A stretch of 64,000 nucleotides of DNA from Gemmatimonadaceae bacterium. Lineage in GTDB: Bacteria > Gemmatimonadota > Gemmatimonadetes > Gemmatimonadales > Gemmatimonadaceae. Below, piece by piece: positions 7,736 to 15,774 of this stretch. The translations under genes were made by a program, and so were the position numbers. Within the stretch, counting starts at the first letter, position 1; every line of letters starts with the position of its first letter. A model generated the notes under the pieces. It ran no database searches and was not told where the DNA came from. It worked only from the letters and a program-made list of their open reading frames with translations. Where the stretch lies: contig JBBEBQ010000006.1 of assembly GCA_040882285.1 (NCBI GenBank), positions 93,018 to 157,017 on the forward strand, in the 5' to 3' direction.

Positions 7736-9163
7736 ATGTCACGCGGCCAGGCCATTCTCATAACACTCGTCGCGTACAATGCGGCGCTCGTGGCGATGGG
7801 GCTGTGGGCCAGCCGCCGGACGCGCGACGAGGGCGACTTCTTTCTCGGCGGACGGCGACTCGGCGCGTGGGTCGCGGGGCTGAGCGCGTCGGCCAGCTCG
7901 TCGTCGGCATGGACGCTGCTCGGCGTCAGCGGCGCCGCGTACGCCTGGGGGCTTTCGGCGCTGTGGCTGTTTCCGGCCACGCTCACCGGTTTTCTGATCA
8001 ACTGGGTCTGGGTCGCGCCCCGGCTGATGCGGCTGAGCCGCGCGCGCGCGAGCCTGACGCTGACGGAGTTCATAGCCGGCGATTCCACGCACCGCCTGTA
8101 TCCGCTGACGATCCGGTTCTGCTCCGCCGCGGTGCTCGTGGCGTTCATGTTCTACATCGCGTCGCAGTTCCAGGGCGCGGGGCACGCGTTCGCGTCCGCG
8201 TTCGGCCTGTCGAGCACCCTCAGCATCGCCGTCGGCGCGGCGGTGATCCTCTCGTACACGCTGCTCGGCGGCTTCTGGGCGGTGAGCGTCACGGACATGC
8301 TGCAGGGAGGATTGATGGCTCTGGCAGCCGTCATCCTGCCGGTCGCGGCCTTGGTGCATCTCGGCGGCTTCGCCGAGCTGGGGGAAGGACTGCGGCTCGC
8401 CGCCGGCGAGTCGGGCGCGTCGCTCACTCGCGAGTATCGTGGCGTTCTGGCTCTGGCGTTCGTGCTCGGCACGATGGGGATCGGGCTCGGCTATCCGGGG
8501 CAGCCGCACGTGGTGAACCGGTTCATGGCACTGCGCGATACGCGCTCGCTGGCGCAGGGACGCGCGATCGCGATCACGTGGGCGGTCGTCATCTACAGCG
8601 GAATGCTGCTGGTAGGCCTGTGCGCGCGGGCGCTGTGGAGGGAGCTGCCGGATGGCGAGCAGGTCATCTTTCACGCCGCGAACGCGACGCTACCGCCCAT
8701 GGTGGCGGGACTGATGATCGCGGCCGTGCTATCGGCGATCATGTCCACCGCCGACAGCCAACTGCTCGTCGCGGCTTCGTCCGTGTCCTGGGACCTGCGG
8801 CGCGCGGCGCGGCGGCCGGTGAGCGAGATCGGCGGGCTCGGGACGTCGCGCGTCGTCGTCGTGGTGCTCAGCCTCCTCGCGATGGCGCTCGCGATCGTTG
8901 CGCCGGCGGCGATCTTCTCGCGCGTCCTGTTCGCCTGGCACGCGCTCGGCTCGGCATTCGGCCCCGTGCTGGTGCTGCGACTGGCCGGGTACCGGCTCGA
9001 GGCGCGCGGAGTGCTCGCGTCGATCGTGGCGGGGTTCGGCCTGACCGTCGTGTTCTACCTGCTGCCGGATACTCCGGGGGACTGGATGGAGCGGCTCGTC
9101 CCCCTGATCGTGGCGTTTGTCATTGCGTTTGCGAGCAGACGCGGGCGCGAAGCTACGACATAG
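7736..9163 (+). CDS. sodium:solute symporter family (SSS, PutP-like)
   Basis: 475 residues from the ATG at 7736. About 13 hydrophobic spans begin with ILITLVAYNAALVAMGLWAS, followed by the family signature DFFLGGRRLGAWVAGLSASA and SSAWTLLGVSGAAYAWG in the second span, where the Na+ and substrate sites lie. The later signature GIGLGYPGQPHVVNRFMA resembles the SSS motif of proline and pantothenate carriers. The transported substrate cannot be deduced. An in-frame ATG at 7685 is possible, but it would add a polar leader before the first span. The gene converges on the TonB receptor gene. Confidence 0.88.
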   Translation: MSRGQAILITLVAYNAALVAMGLWASRRTRDEGDFFLGGRRLGAWVAGLSASASSSSAWTLLGVSGAAYAWGLSALWLFPATLTGFLINWVWVAPRLMRLSRARASLTLTEFIAGDSTHRLYPLTIRFCSAAVLVAFMFYIASQFQGAGHAFASAFGLSSTLSIAVGAAVILSYTLLGGFWAVSVTDMLQGGLMALAAVILPVAALVHLGGFAELGEGLRLAAGESGASLTREYRGVLALAFVLGTMGIGLGYPGQPHVVNRFMALRDTRSLAQGRAIAITWAVVIYSGMLLVGLCARALWRELPDGEQVIFHAANATLPPMVAGLMIAAVLSAIMSTADSQLLVAASSVSWDLRRAARRPVSEIGGLGTSRVVVVVLSLLAMALAIVAPAAIFSRVLFAWHALGSAFGPVLVLRLAGYRLEARGVLASIVAGFGLTVVFYLLPDTPGDWMERLVPLIVAFVIAFASRRGREATT

Positions 9164-9164
9164 C

Positions 9165-9224
9165 ACAGCCAAGCTGCGAGCTTCCGGCTGGCTGCTCGCA
9201 GCTTGGCTGTTCTAAGTGGCAGTT
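9165..9224 (+). repeat. perfect hairpin between convergent genes, also a dispersed repeat
   Basis: Arms of 17 bp (9165-9181 and 9194-9210, ACAGCCAAGCTGCGAGC and its complement) enclose a 12-nt loop between the convergent symporter and TonB receptor genes. It can act as a bidirectional terminator stem, but no T-run follows. The right arm plus its flank (9194-9224) recurs in opposite orientation at 62481-62511 with one mismatch in 31, so this is also a dispersed repeat. Confidence 0.75.
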
Positions 9225-9228
9225 ATTC

Positions 9229-11697
9229 TTACTGCGCGAACCCGGTCTGCGGCTCCGGCGGCGTCTGAATCGTCGGCTGCCGAACCCTCGGCGCCTGCCC
9301 GAAGGTCATCTGGTACGACAGGTACACCGCCCGCAGGCCGAACCTGCGCTCGGTGAACTGCGTGAGGTCGTCGTTGCTGACCTTCGCACGGAAGAGCTGG
9401 GAGTTGAACGGATCCGTGAAGCGCAGCGCGACGCTGCTCTTGTCGCCGTTGATCTTCTTCCGCAGGACGATGTTCGCGAACTGCATCCCCGAGAACTTGT
9501 ATCCTTCCGCCTGCATCGGCGCGCGATAGAAGTACATCGCCTGCAGGCTCAGGTCCGGGCGAAGCTGGGTCGTGCCGTTGATGCGCGCCGCCCAGGTCAC
9601 TCCACCCGAAGCCAGCGCCGACTGCGAGCCGCCGTCGGTCACCATCTTGTAGATGTTGAATCCGCCGAAGCCGGTGAACTTGGGACCGAGTCTGAGCGAG
9701 CCGTTCACGTCCGTCCCCCACGACGTGCCCGTAGCCAGGTTCTTGAAGTTGATCGAGGTAACCTCCCGTCCCTGGAACGTGTCGTTGGCGTCGATCTCGA
9801 CGCGGATGATGTCGGTCGTGCGACGATAGAACGGCGACACCTGCATCGTGCCGAGCTTGAACATCCGGGTGTAGCCGGCTTCGAACGCGTCGGTGTACTC
9901 CGGGTTCAGATCCGGGTTGCCGATGAACACGTTCTGCACGTCGAAGAACTGCGGGAACGGGTTCAGCTCCTGCGTGCCGGGACGGCGCACGCGGCGCGAG
10001 TACGCCAGCTTGAGCTGCGTGGCGTCGCTCACCTTATAGCTCACCACCGCGCTCGGGAAGAGGCTGGTGTAGTTGTACGGGTAGCTCTCGTCCGCCAGCT
10101 GGAAATCGCGGTTGGCACGCTCGGCCCGGAGCCCTCCCTGGAGCTCGAACTTGCCCACGCCCTGGCTGAGCACGCCGTACGCGGCATGGACCTGCTCGTC
10201 GAACTGGAAGGAATTGGTCAGGCTTCCGTCCAGGGTCCAGTCACCCGAGCCGGCCGCGTCCTTGAAGACCGAGTAATCGCGGTCCAGCCAGCGGGCCGTG
10301 CCCTTGTAGCCCGTCTCGAGCTTGGTGCGCTCGCGAAGCGTGCGGGTGTAATCCACCTGCGCGATCGCCTGCCTGGTGACGGCGTCGAGCTCGTTGCGCT
10401 CGCCTTCGGTCCGCGCGTTGCCGGGGATCGCCTGGTGCCAGAGCGTGTTGTCGTCGTCGTCCGACGAGCGGTTGAGTCTCATCTCCGCGCCGAGCTCGTG
10501 CTTCCGCGCTTCGAACGTCCGCCTGAACGCGAGCGTGTAGTCCGCGACGAAGCCCGTGACTCCCGCGTCGCGGACCCGGTTGTACCGGTCCGTCTCCGTC
10601 CGCGACCCGTCCCGCTCCGTGTAGCCATTGATGGACTCGTCCGTGGAACGGCGCCGATTTACCGACAGGATGTTGGAGATGACGTCACGCTTGTTCGGCT
10701 TGAAGTCGAGGTTGACGTTGAAGTTGTGTCCAGCGTTGCCCGCCTCACTGGCGATGTCCTGCTCGGTAAACGAGCGCGGGTTTGACAGGGCGTCGTACCG
10801 CTCGCGGTCGTTGATTCCGACGATGTCTCTCTTGTCGGAGTTGAACCCGTAGCTCGTGAAGAGCGTGAGCCGTCCTTCCTGGTAGCCCAGGTTGCCGCTC
10901 GCGTTGTAGCGCTGCGACGGCGAAGCGCCGGCCATAAAGCCGCCGCTCAGGCCGAGGTCCACGTTGTCCTTGAGCACGATGTTGATGATGCCGGCCATTC
11001 CTTCGGGATCGTGCCGGGCGGATGGCGTCGGTACGACCTCGATGCGCTCGACGATGTTCGCGGGGAGCCCCTTCAGGTACGCGCCGAGCTGCTCGCCGCG
11101 GATCGGAGCCGGGCGGCCGTTGATCTGGATCGCCACGTTCTCGTTACCGCGTAGGCTGACCTTGCCGTCGCCGTCGACTTCGACGGACGGAGTGGCCTGG
11201 AGGACTTCGCTCGCGCTGGTGGCGGCGGGCGCAACCTGCTTGGCCTGGTAGCTGTTGCGGTCGGGCTCGATCACCACGGCCGCGCGCTCCGTCGAGACTT
11301 CGACGGTCGACAGCTCTATCGCGACGCGCGGAAGCTGAATGCCGGTGATGGTCGTGGACGGCTTCTCCGGCGTCACGCTGAAATCGGGCGTGGTGCGCGG
11401 AGCATAGCCGAGCTGGGTGATCCGGAGGTAATACGTTCCCGGACGCAGTCCCTGCACGCGGAAGCTGCCGTCGTCGCCCGCGATGGCGCCGGTGACCAGG
11501 GAAGAATCGCGCTTGCTGCGGACGGTGATCGTGGCACCGGCGACGGGGGCGTTGTCGCCCTCGGTCAGGACGGTGCCGCGGACTTCGCCGGGACCGGCCG
11601 GCGGCGGGCCGGCGGGTCTCGCGGGCGCCTGAGCCTGAACTGGCGCGGCGGCGATCAGGGTTACGAGCCCGAGCAGGGCAACGATTGGGCGCTTCAT
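9229..11697 (-). CDS. TonB-dependent outer-membrane receptor (beta-barrel family) with carboxypeptidase-regulatory-like N-domain
   Basis: 822 residues. A signal peptide (MKRPIVALLGLVTLIAAAPV) is followed by a carboxypeptidase regulatory-like beta-sandwich (about 35-120; RGTVLTEGDNAPVAGATITV). A plug domain comes next (about 150-245), containing VSLRGNENVAIQINGRPAPI and the end-of-plug motif GMAGIINIVLK. The remainder is a 22-strand-type barrel ending in an aromatic-rich strand and a proline-rich tail (PRVRQPTIQTPPEPQTGFAQ). The family takes up large or scarce substrates with energy from TonB; the substrate here is unknown. A 48-aa membrane peptide gene lies just upstream, and a promoter precedes both. 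Confidence 0.88.
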   Translation of the reverse strand: MKRPIVALLGLVTLIAAAPVQAQAPARPAGPPPAGPGEVRGTVLTEGDNAPVAGATITVRSKRDSSLVTGAIAGDDGSFRVQGLRPGTYYLRITQLGYAPRTTPDFSVTPEKPSTTITGIQLPRVAIELSTVEVSTERAAVVIEPDRNSYQAKQVAPAATSASEVLQATPSVEVDGDGKVSLRGNENVAIQINGRPAPIRGEQLGAYLKGLPANIVERIEVVPTPSARHDPEGMAGIINIVLKDNVDLGLSGGFMAGASPSQRYNASGNLGYQEGRLTLFTSYGFNSDKRDIVGINDRERYDALSNPRSFTEQDIASEAGNAGHNFNVNLDFKPNKRDVISNILSVNRRRSTDESINGYTERDGSRTETDRYNRVRDAGVTGFVADYTLAFRRTFEARKHELGAEMRLNRSSDDDDNTLWHQAIPGNARTEGERNELDAVTRQAIAQVDYTRTLRERTKLETGYKGTARWLDRDYSVFKDAAGSGDWTLDGSLTNSFQFDEQVHAAYGVLSQGVGKFELQGGLRAERANRDFQLADESYPYNYTSLFPSAVVSYKVSDATQLKLAYSRRVRRPGTQELNPFPQFFDVQNVFIGNPDLNPEYTDAFEAGYTRMFKLGTMQVSPFYRRTTDIIRVEIDANDTFQGREVTSINFKNLATGTSWGTDVNGSLRLGPKFTGFGGFNIYKMVTDGGSQSALASGGVTWAARINGTTQLRPDLSLQAMYFYRAPMQAEGYKFSGMQFANIVLRKKINGDKSSVALRFTDPFNSQLFRAKVSNDDLTQFTERRFGLRAVYLSYQMTFGQAPRVRQPTIQTPPEPQTGFAQ

Positions 11698-11793
11698 GAC
11701 ATTTCTCGCGTTGTTGGTGACGTCTTCCGGGGAGCGGCCCGCCTGGGCGTGGTCATCTCACTGGGCTACCTACGCGCGCCGGCGCCGGAGGTT

Positions 11794-11940
11794 TCAGGAG
11801 CCGGCGAGCAGGGTGAGGTCGTCACGGCGGCGCGGCTCCGCGACCAGCAAGGCGATCACCAAGCCGGCGATTGGCGGGATGATGAAGATCCACTTCCACC
11901 ATCGCGGGCGAGGCGTGGAAGTCAGCACGGACTCGGTCAT
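11794..11940 (-). CDS. 48-aa single-span membrane peptide upstream of the TonB receptor
   Basis: A short frame read directly from the sequence: the N terminus MTESVLTSTPRPRWWKWIFI, then IPPIAGLVIALLV, then the basic stretch AEPRRRDD and the end LTLLAGS. One hydrophobic span of ~17 residues is flanked by Arg/Lys/Trp and a RRR stop-transfer, giving N-in or tail-anchored topology. A promoter (TTGACA-18-TAAAGT, 12003-11974) lies 34 nt before the ATG, and the TonB receptor gene starts ~97 nt downstream on the same strand. The Shine-Dalgarno sequence is weak. Function unknown. Confidence 0.5.
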   Translation of the reverse strand: MTESVLTSTPRPRWWKWIFIIPPIAGLVIALLVAEPRRRDDLTLLAGS

Positions 11941-11973
11941 GGTACTTTCGGTGAAATAACCGTCACGCCAAGT

Positions 11974-12003
11974 ACTTTACACTACAAAGCAACCGCTTGT
12001 CAA
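11974..12003 (-). promoter_or_regulatory. sigma70-type promoter for the small peptide and TonB receptor
   Basis: On the minus strand, TTGACA (12003-11998), an 18-nt spacer and TAAAGT (11979-11974). The spacer is one base over the optimum, but the -35 box is perfect. Transcription would start near 11967, about 27 nt before the 48-aa frame. Confidence 0.55.
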
Positions 12004-12138
12004 TGGCTGAGGAGCCGGGCTGATCAAGCGGCGAACGCGCCCTCCTCGCCGCCTCCTCCGCCTGCGTGTCGCGGTGCAGTGTCAGCCGAGGTGGACCACG
12101 GTCTATCTTGCGAGTTACCTGAAGCCAAGGAGCCACGC

Positions 12139-13197
12139 ATGACGATTCTCGACGCGATCTTCGTCGCCAACTCGCCGCGCCAGTGGGCGCTGGCACTCGT
12201 CGTCGGCCTCGCAACCTTCCTCGCGCTGAGCCTTGCGCTACGGATCATACGCGGCCGCGCCGCCAAGTACGCGGCCCGGACCACGACCGGATGGGACGAC
12301 GTCGTCGTTTTGGCGCTGGCCAAGACGCACCCGCTCTTCATTCCGATACTGTCGCTGTCGGCGGCGCTGGGCGCGCTCGAGGTGCCGGCTCGCTTTCGCA
12401 ACGTCGTCGAGATCGCGGCGGTGCTGTCGCTGCTGCTGCAGCTCGGACTGTGGACCTCCGCCGGGTTCGGCGGGTGGCTCCGGCGCTATACCGCGCGCGA
12501 GATGACCGGCGACGCCGCGGCGGCCACTACCATGAGCGCGCTGGCTTTCGCCATCAGGCTCGTGCTCTGGACGGTGATTCTGCTGCTGGCGCTCGACAAC
12601 CTCGGCATCAACATCACCGCGCTGGTCGCCGGGCTCGGCGTCGGCGGAATCGCGATCGCGCTCGCCACCCAGAACATTCTGGGCGACCTGTTCGCGTCGC
12701 TGTCGATCGTGCTGGACAAGCCGTTCGTGCTCGGCGACTTCGTGGCGGTGGACGATCTCATGGGGAACATCGAGCACATCGGGCTCAAGACGACGCGTGT
12801 CCGCAGCCTGTCGGGCGAGCAGCTCGTATTCTCCAACAGCGATCTGCTCGGCAGCCGCCTGCGCAACTTCGGGCGCATGGCGCATCGCCGCGTGGTGTTT
12901 CCCGTCGGCGTCACGTACCAGACACCGCGGCACAAGCTCATGCTGATCCCCGCCATCGTGCGCGCGGCGATCGAGGAGCAGGAGAAGACGCGGTTCGACA
13001 GGTCGCACTTCAAGGAGTTCGGCGATTTCTCCCTGAACTTCGAGTCCGTGTACTACGTGCTGTCGCGGGAGTTCAACGACTACATGGACATCCAGCAGGC
13101 CGTCAATCTGCGCGTGCACGAGCAGTTCGAGGCGGAGGGAATCGAGTTCGCGTATCCTACGCAGACGCTGTTCGTGGCTGCCAATTCTTCGACGTGA
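12139..13197 (+). CDS. mechanosensitive ion channel, MscS family
   Basis: 352 residues from the ATG at 12139, which has AAGGAG nine bases upstream; longer in-frame starts lack a binding site. Four or five membrane spans are predicted: WALALVVGLATFLALSLAL, PLFIPILSLSAALGAL, VVEIAAVLSLLLQLGLW and LAFAIRLVLWTVILLLAL. The pore helix is ITALVAGLGVGGIAIALATQ. The MscS beta-domain begins at NILGDLFASLSIVLDKPFVL and continues with GDFVAVDDLMGNIEHIGLKT and the T-R-[IV]-R block. These channels open under hypo-osmotic membrane tension to release solutes. The gene stands alone and is followed by a decayed acetyltransferase. Confidence 0.92.
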   Translation: MTILDAIFVANSPRQWALALVVGLATFLALSLALRIIRGRAAKYAARTTTGWDDVVVLALAKTHPLFIPILSLSAALGALEVPARFRNVVEIAAVLSLLLQLGLWTSAGFGGWLRRYTAREMTGDAAAATTMSALAFAIRLVLWTVILLLALDNLGINITALVAGLGVGGIAIALATQNILGDLFASLSIVLDKPFVLGDFVAVDDLMGNIEHIGLKTTRVRSLSGEQLVFSNSDLLGSRLRNFGRMAHRRVVFPVGVTYQTPRHKLMLIPAIVRAAIEEQEKTRFDRSHFKEFGDFSLNFESVYYVLSREFNDYMDIQQAVNLRVHEQFEAEGIEFAYPTQTLFVAANSST

Positions 13198-13388
13198 TCT
13201 CGAAGACGAGACTCTCCCGACCGCCCCAGTGAGCCCGCGCCAGGAACGTCCACCCGATCTCGATCTCCCCCGCAGCTGGATCGTAACCGTGAGAGCGGGT
13301 TGATCCGATCATCCGCCCGGTCTTCCGGGCGAAGCGGTCGCAGCTCGGCGAGCTCCCCCGCGAGGGTGGGCTGCGGCTCGAAGCGCAT
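13195..13388 (-). pseudogene. remnant of a GNAT-family acetyltransferase
   Basis: On the minus strand, an ATG at 13388 starts MRFEPQPTLAGELAELRPLR-PED, a typical GNAT N terminus. About 70 nt later a different frame reads FARKTGRMIGSTR, then GYDPAAGEIEIGWTFLARAH and WGG, a central GNAT block. The ~40 residues normally between the two are missing, and the acetyl-CoA-binding motif is gone. After WGG the frame runs into ESLVFEITSKNWQ, resembling the C-terminal strand, which implies a second deletion. It is a decayed gene with at least two deletions and a frameshift, squeezed between mscS and the phospholipase gene. Confidence 0.6.
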
Positions 13389-13402
13389 CCGCCTTGGTAT
13401 GG

Positions 13403-14359
13403 TTAGGTCGCCGAGCCGCCCTTCGCCAGCTCGTAAATCGAGCCGCCCACCTTGTCCACGTACGCGAGCTCGGTGGCCGGCATCGCGAAGTGCTTGAGCG
13501 CGGCACTCTCCACCTTCTCCTCGCCGCCCCCCTTGTTCAGCGCCGCGCGGCGGATGCGCTTCGCCTGCCGGAGCGGGCTCGTGCCCGCCGGATCGAGCGC
13601 GAACACCTCCGACGAGCCGAACCGGCTCAGGAAGTCCACGATGTAGTTGAACGACCGGTCCATGTACGCGCCCGACTCCTGCTCGCCGAGGTCCCAGCGG
13701 CTGTTCTCCGAGATCATCTGGAAGATGCGCTGCCAGCCGTCGGAGTCCGCTACTCGCACCATGCCGCGGAAAATCCGCCGGTTGGTCGGCGTGCTGAAGA
13801 TCGTGGGGCTCAGAATGCGGTCGAGATGCGCGTCGGAGTGCTCGTGGTCGCGCAGGATCACCTCCCGCGCGAGCCGTGAGAACCGCTCGCCCAGGTGCAT
13901 CTCGAACCGGCTCTCCCAGTAGCTGTGCCCGATGGCGCTGGTAGTGGAGGTGACGGTGAGCTGGCGCGGGACGAAGTAGTTGTGCGCCACGGAATCGGCG
14001 GCGAGGTGCGCCAGGTAGCCCAGCGCGAAGCTGCGGACAGGGTCGTTCCGCGCGCGCTCGTGAATCTCCAGCCCGACCTTCCACGAGTGACAGTGCCGGC
14101 CCGCCAGCGCGTACTTCTTGGCCATGCTCGTGTCGGCTGCGATGGACCCGTACAGGAAGTCGTGGGGAAACGCGGAGATCAGAGCCGCGATGTTCCCCGG
14201 CACGAGGTGCAGCGACTTCAGCAGCGCCTCGCCGAGGAAGATGTGCGTGCCCGGGGTCCACGCGTACGCGACGTCGGGCGTGAGGGCGAGGAGAGCTACC
14301 GCGGCAAGGCCCGCGAACGCGAAAAGTCTGGACAATGCTACGATGCGGAGGGCCGGCAC
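13403..14359 (-). CDS. zinc-dependent phospholipase C-like secreted protein
   Basis: About 318 residues from a GTG at 14359. The frame stays open upstream, but that extension is Arg-rich and unlike a protein start. A signal peptide (LFAFAGLAAVALLALTPDVAYA) ends just before WTPGTHIFLGEALL. In zinc phospholipase C/S1-nuclease proteins such an N-terminal Trp and the His residues bind zinc. Other likely ligands are in FPHDFLYGSIAAD, RHCHSWKVGLEIHERA, GYLAHLAADSVAHNYFVPRQ and SYWESRFEMHLG. The C-terminal part is helical and charged. Substrate unknown. The TTG in IVALSRLF is an alternative start. Confidence 0.75.
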   Translation of the reverse strand: MPALRIVALSRLFAFAGLAAVALLALTPDVAYAWTPGTHIFLGEALLKSLHLVPGNIAALISAFPHDFLYGSIAADTSMAKKYALAGRHCHSWKVGLEIHERARNDPVRSFALGYLAHLAADSVAHNYFVPRQLTVTSTTSAIGHSYWESRFEMHLGERFSRLAREVILRDHEHSDAHLDRILSPTIFSTPTNRRIFRGMVRVADSDGWQRIFQMISENSRWDLGEQESGAYMDRSFNYIVDFLSRFGSSEVFALDPAGTSPLRQAKRIRRAALNKGGGEEKVESAALKHFAMPATELAYVDKVGGSIYELAKGGSAT

Positions 14360-14453
14360 CGGCTCCGTCCCCGCAGGTCGCGTCTTAGCTCGCGCGGTTT
14401 GCGAGCGTAGCGACCGAAGGGGATGGCGCCGGTGCCGGCCTGCGCGACGAACC

Positions 14454-14957
14454 CTAAATCCCGATCCGCTTTCGCTGCCGCCGGATGGCTTTGCGCAGAT
14501 CACGCGCTTCGTGCTCGACCGTCTCGTTGATGGCTTCGCGCGCCGCATCCACGTAATCACGCACCGTATCCGTCACCTCGTCCAGTGCGGGCAGCCGCTC
14601 GAGCAACGGCTCGCTGTGCTCGCGGGCCCAGCGCGCGCCGCGGGTCGCGGTCTTGCGCGCGCGCCTGGCGTACGGCGGGATCGTGTCGCCCGCCCACCGC
14701 GCGCCCTCGAGTCCCATCGCCCCGCTCCACTTCGCGCCGCGGCCGACCGCGTCCATCACCGGCCGCAGCGGCCGGTTTCCGCTCGGCCCTCGGCGCACCA
14801 GCAGCGCGATGCCGGCGCCGATCGCCACTCCGATGACCGCCGCGGTCAGGAGATCGAACTGCTCTTCGCGATCGTCGTCGCTGAAATCATCCACGGGGGC
14901 GGATGCGCGGCGTTTCTGACCGGCCGTCGGCCCCTTGGTCTCCGATGATGCCACCAT
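14454..14957 (-). CDS. YtxH-like single-span membrane protein
   Basis: 167 residues from the ATG at 14957, preceded by GAGGAGGGG. An acidic N terminus (VDDFSDDDREEQFDLL) is followed by one Gly/Ala-rich membrane span (LTAAVIGVAIGAGIALLVRR), then a long basic helical tail (RGAKWSGAMG...RKTATRGARWAREHSEPLLE...RKAIRRQRKRIGI). YtxH-type proteins of this layout are associated with the envelope and stress; no activity is known. The start overlaps the upstream DUF948-like gene by 71 bp in another frame, so translation of the two is probably coupled. Confidence 0.75.
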   Translation of the reverse strand: MVASSETKGPTAGQKRRASAPVDDFSDDDREEQFDLLTAAVIGVAIGAGIALLVRRGPSGNRPLRPVMDAVGRGAKWSGAMGLEGARWAGDTIPPYARRARKTATRGARWAREHSEPLLERLPALDEVTDTVRDYVDAAREAINETVEHEARDLRKAIRRQRKRIGI

Positions 14958-15579
14958 TGTCCAGCCCCTCCTCGTCAAAAGACTCGTCTGCGAAAGATTC
15001 ATCGAGCGCGTCACCCACCCGCTCCACCGCCTCCACCAGCCCCGGATCGCGCAGCGTGCGCCGCCGCCGGCCCTTCCGCGCCCGCCCCTTGGCGAACGTC
15101 GCCGCGCCCGTGCCGACGCCCTTGATCGTCGAGACCGACGCGACGAACACCGCTTCGATCTCCTCCTGCGCCACTTCCAGAAGCGCGTTCAGCTCGTTGA
15201 TCCTGTCCTCGGCCAGCTCCGCCGCTTTCAGCAGCTTCTGGTTCGCCGACGCGACCGTCTGATTCACCTGCTGCACGTCCACCCGGAGCGACGTCGAGAT
15301 GTAGTCCAGGTTGTCGGTGATCGAGCTGGCGTGGCGCATGATCGGATTGATGTCGCCGTAAATCCGGTCCAACATGTCGCTGATCTTCTTCTGCGTCTTC
15401 CTCACGTTCAGCGCGGCCGGGATGAGCGCGGCCGCGAGCGCCAGGACGGTCAGCGACAGGACGAAGCTCGCGATGCCCGTGACGCGTTGCCACCAGCTCG
15501 GGTCCTCCGCGACCTGCTTGGTGAAGATCGTGTCGGGCAGCGCCGCGGCCTGCTGCGCGAGCAAATCGATGATCGCCAT
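14887..15579 (-). CDS. DUF948-like membrane-anchored coiled-coil protein
   Basis: 230 residues from the ATG at 15579 (MAIIDLLAQQAAALPDTIFT); a GTG seven codons upstream is an alternative. One membrane span (VTGIASFVLSLTVLALAAAL) is followed by a long coiled coil (about 60-150) with the RKTQKKISDMLDRIYGDINP and VNQTVASANQKLLKAAELAE pattern seen in DUF948 proteins. The tail is basic, then acidic (DALDESFADESFDEEGLDNG). It is divergent from murA, and repeats of the ATTGGCT class fill the shared promoter region. Overlaps the next gene by 71 bp. Confidence 0.75.
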   Translation of the reverse strand: MAIIDLLAQQAAALPDTIFTKQVAEDPSWWQRVTGIASFVLSLTVLALAAALIPAALNVRKTQKKISDMLDRIYGDINPIMRHASSITDNLDYISTSLRVDVQQVNQTVASANQKLLKAAELAEDRINELNALLEVAQEEIEAVFVASVSTIKGVGTGAATFAKGRARKGRRRRTLRDPGLVEAVERVGDALDESFADESFDEEGLDNGGIIGDQGADGRSETPRIRPRG

Positions 15580-15632
15580 CGTCCAGGTGTTCACGCGCAC
15601 GATGTGTGCAAGGGAAGGGCCACTTGAAGCTC

Positions 15633-15728
15633 TTGGCTGTTGGCTGTTAGCTGTTGGTCTCCGCGACGAAATCTACTGGCTGCGGTCCGCGGCGCAGTCA
15701 AGCCAATAGCCAAGAGCCAATAGCCAAC
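15633..15728 (+). repeat. inverted pair of ATTGGCT-class heptamer arrays
   Basis: TTGGCTG, TTGGCTG, TTAGCTG and a partial unit (15633-15660) face AGCCAAT, AGCCAAG, AGCCAAT, AGCCAAC (15701-15728) across a 40-nt spacer. The pair can form a stem. It occupies most of the region between the divergent DUF948-like and murA genes. Confidence 0.8.
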
Positions 15729-15774
15729 GGCTGCTTCTCGTAGATATTTCAGCATCACCTCCATCCAGAAATCC

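Noticed and set aside
9165..9210. Perfect hairpin as a classical Rho-independent terminator
   Set aside because: No T-run on either side; its copy elsewhere shows it is first of all a dispersed repeat. A bidirectional stop of the convergent genes remains possible.
7597..10785. A 1062-codon plus-strand open frame across the symporter and TonB receptor
   Set aside because: It crosses two recognisable genes in wrong frames and has no domain pattern; high GC suppresses stop codons.
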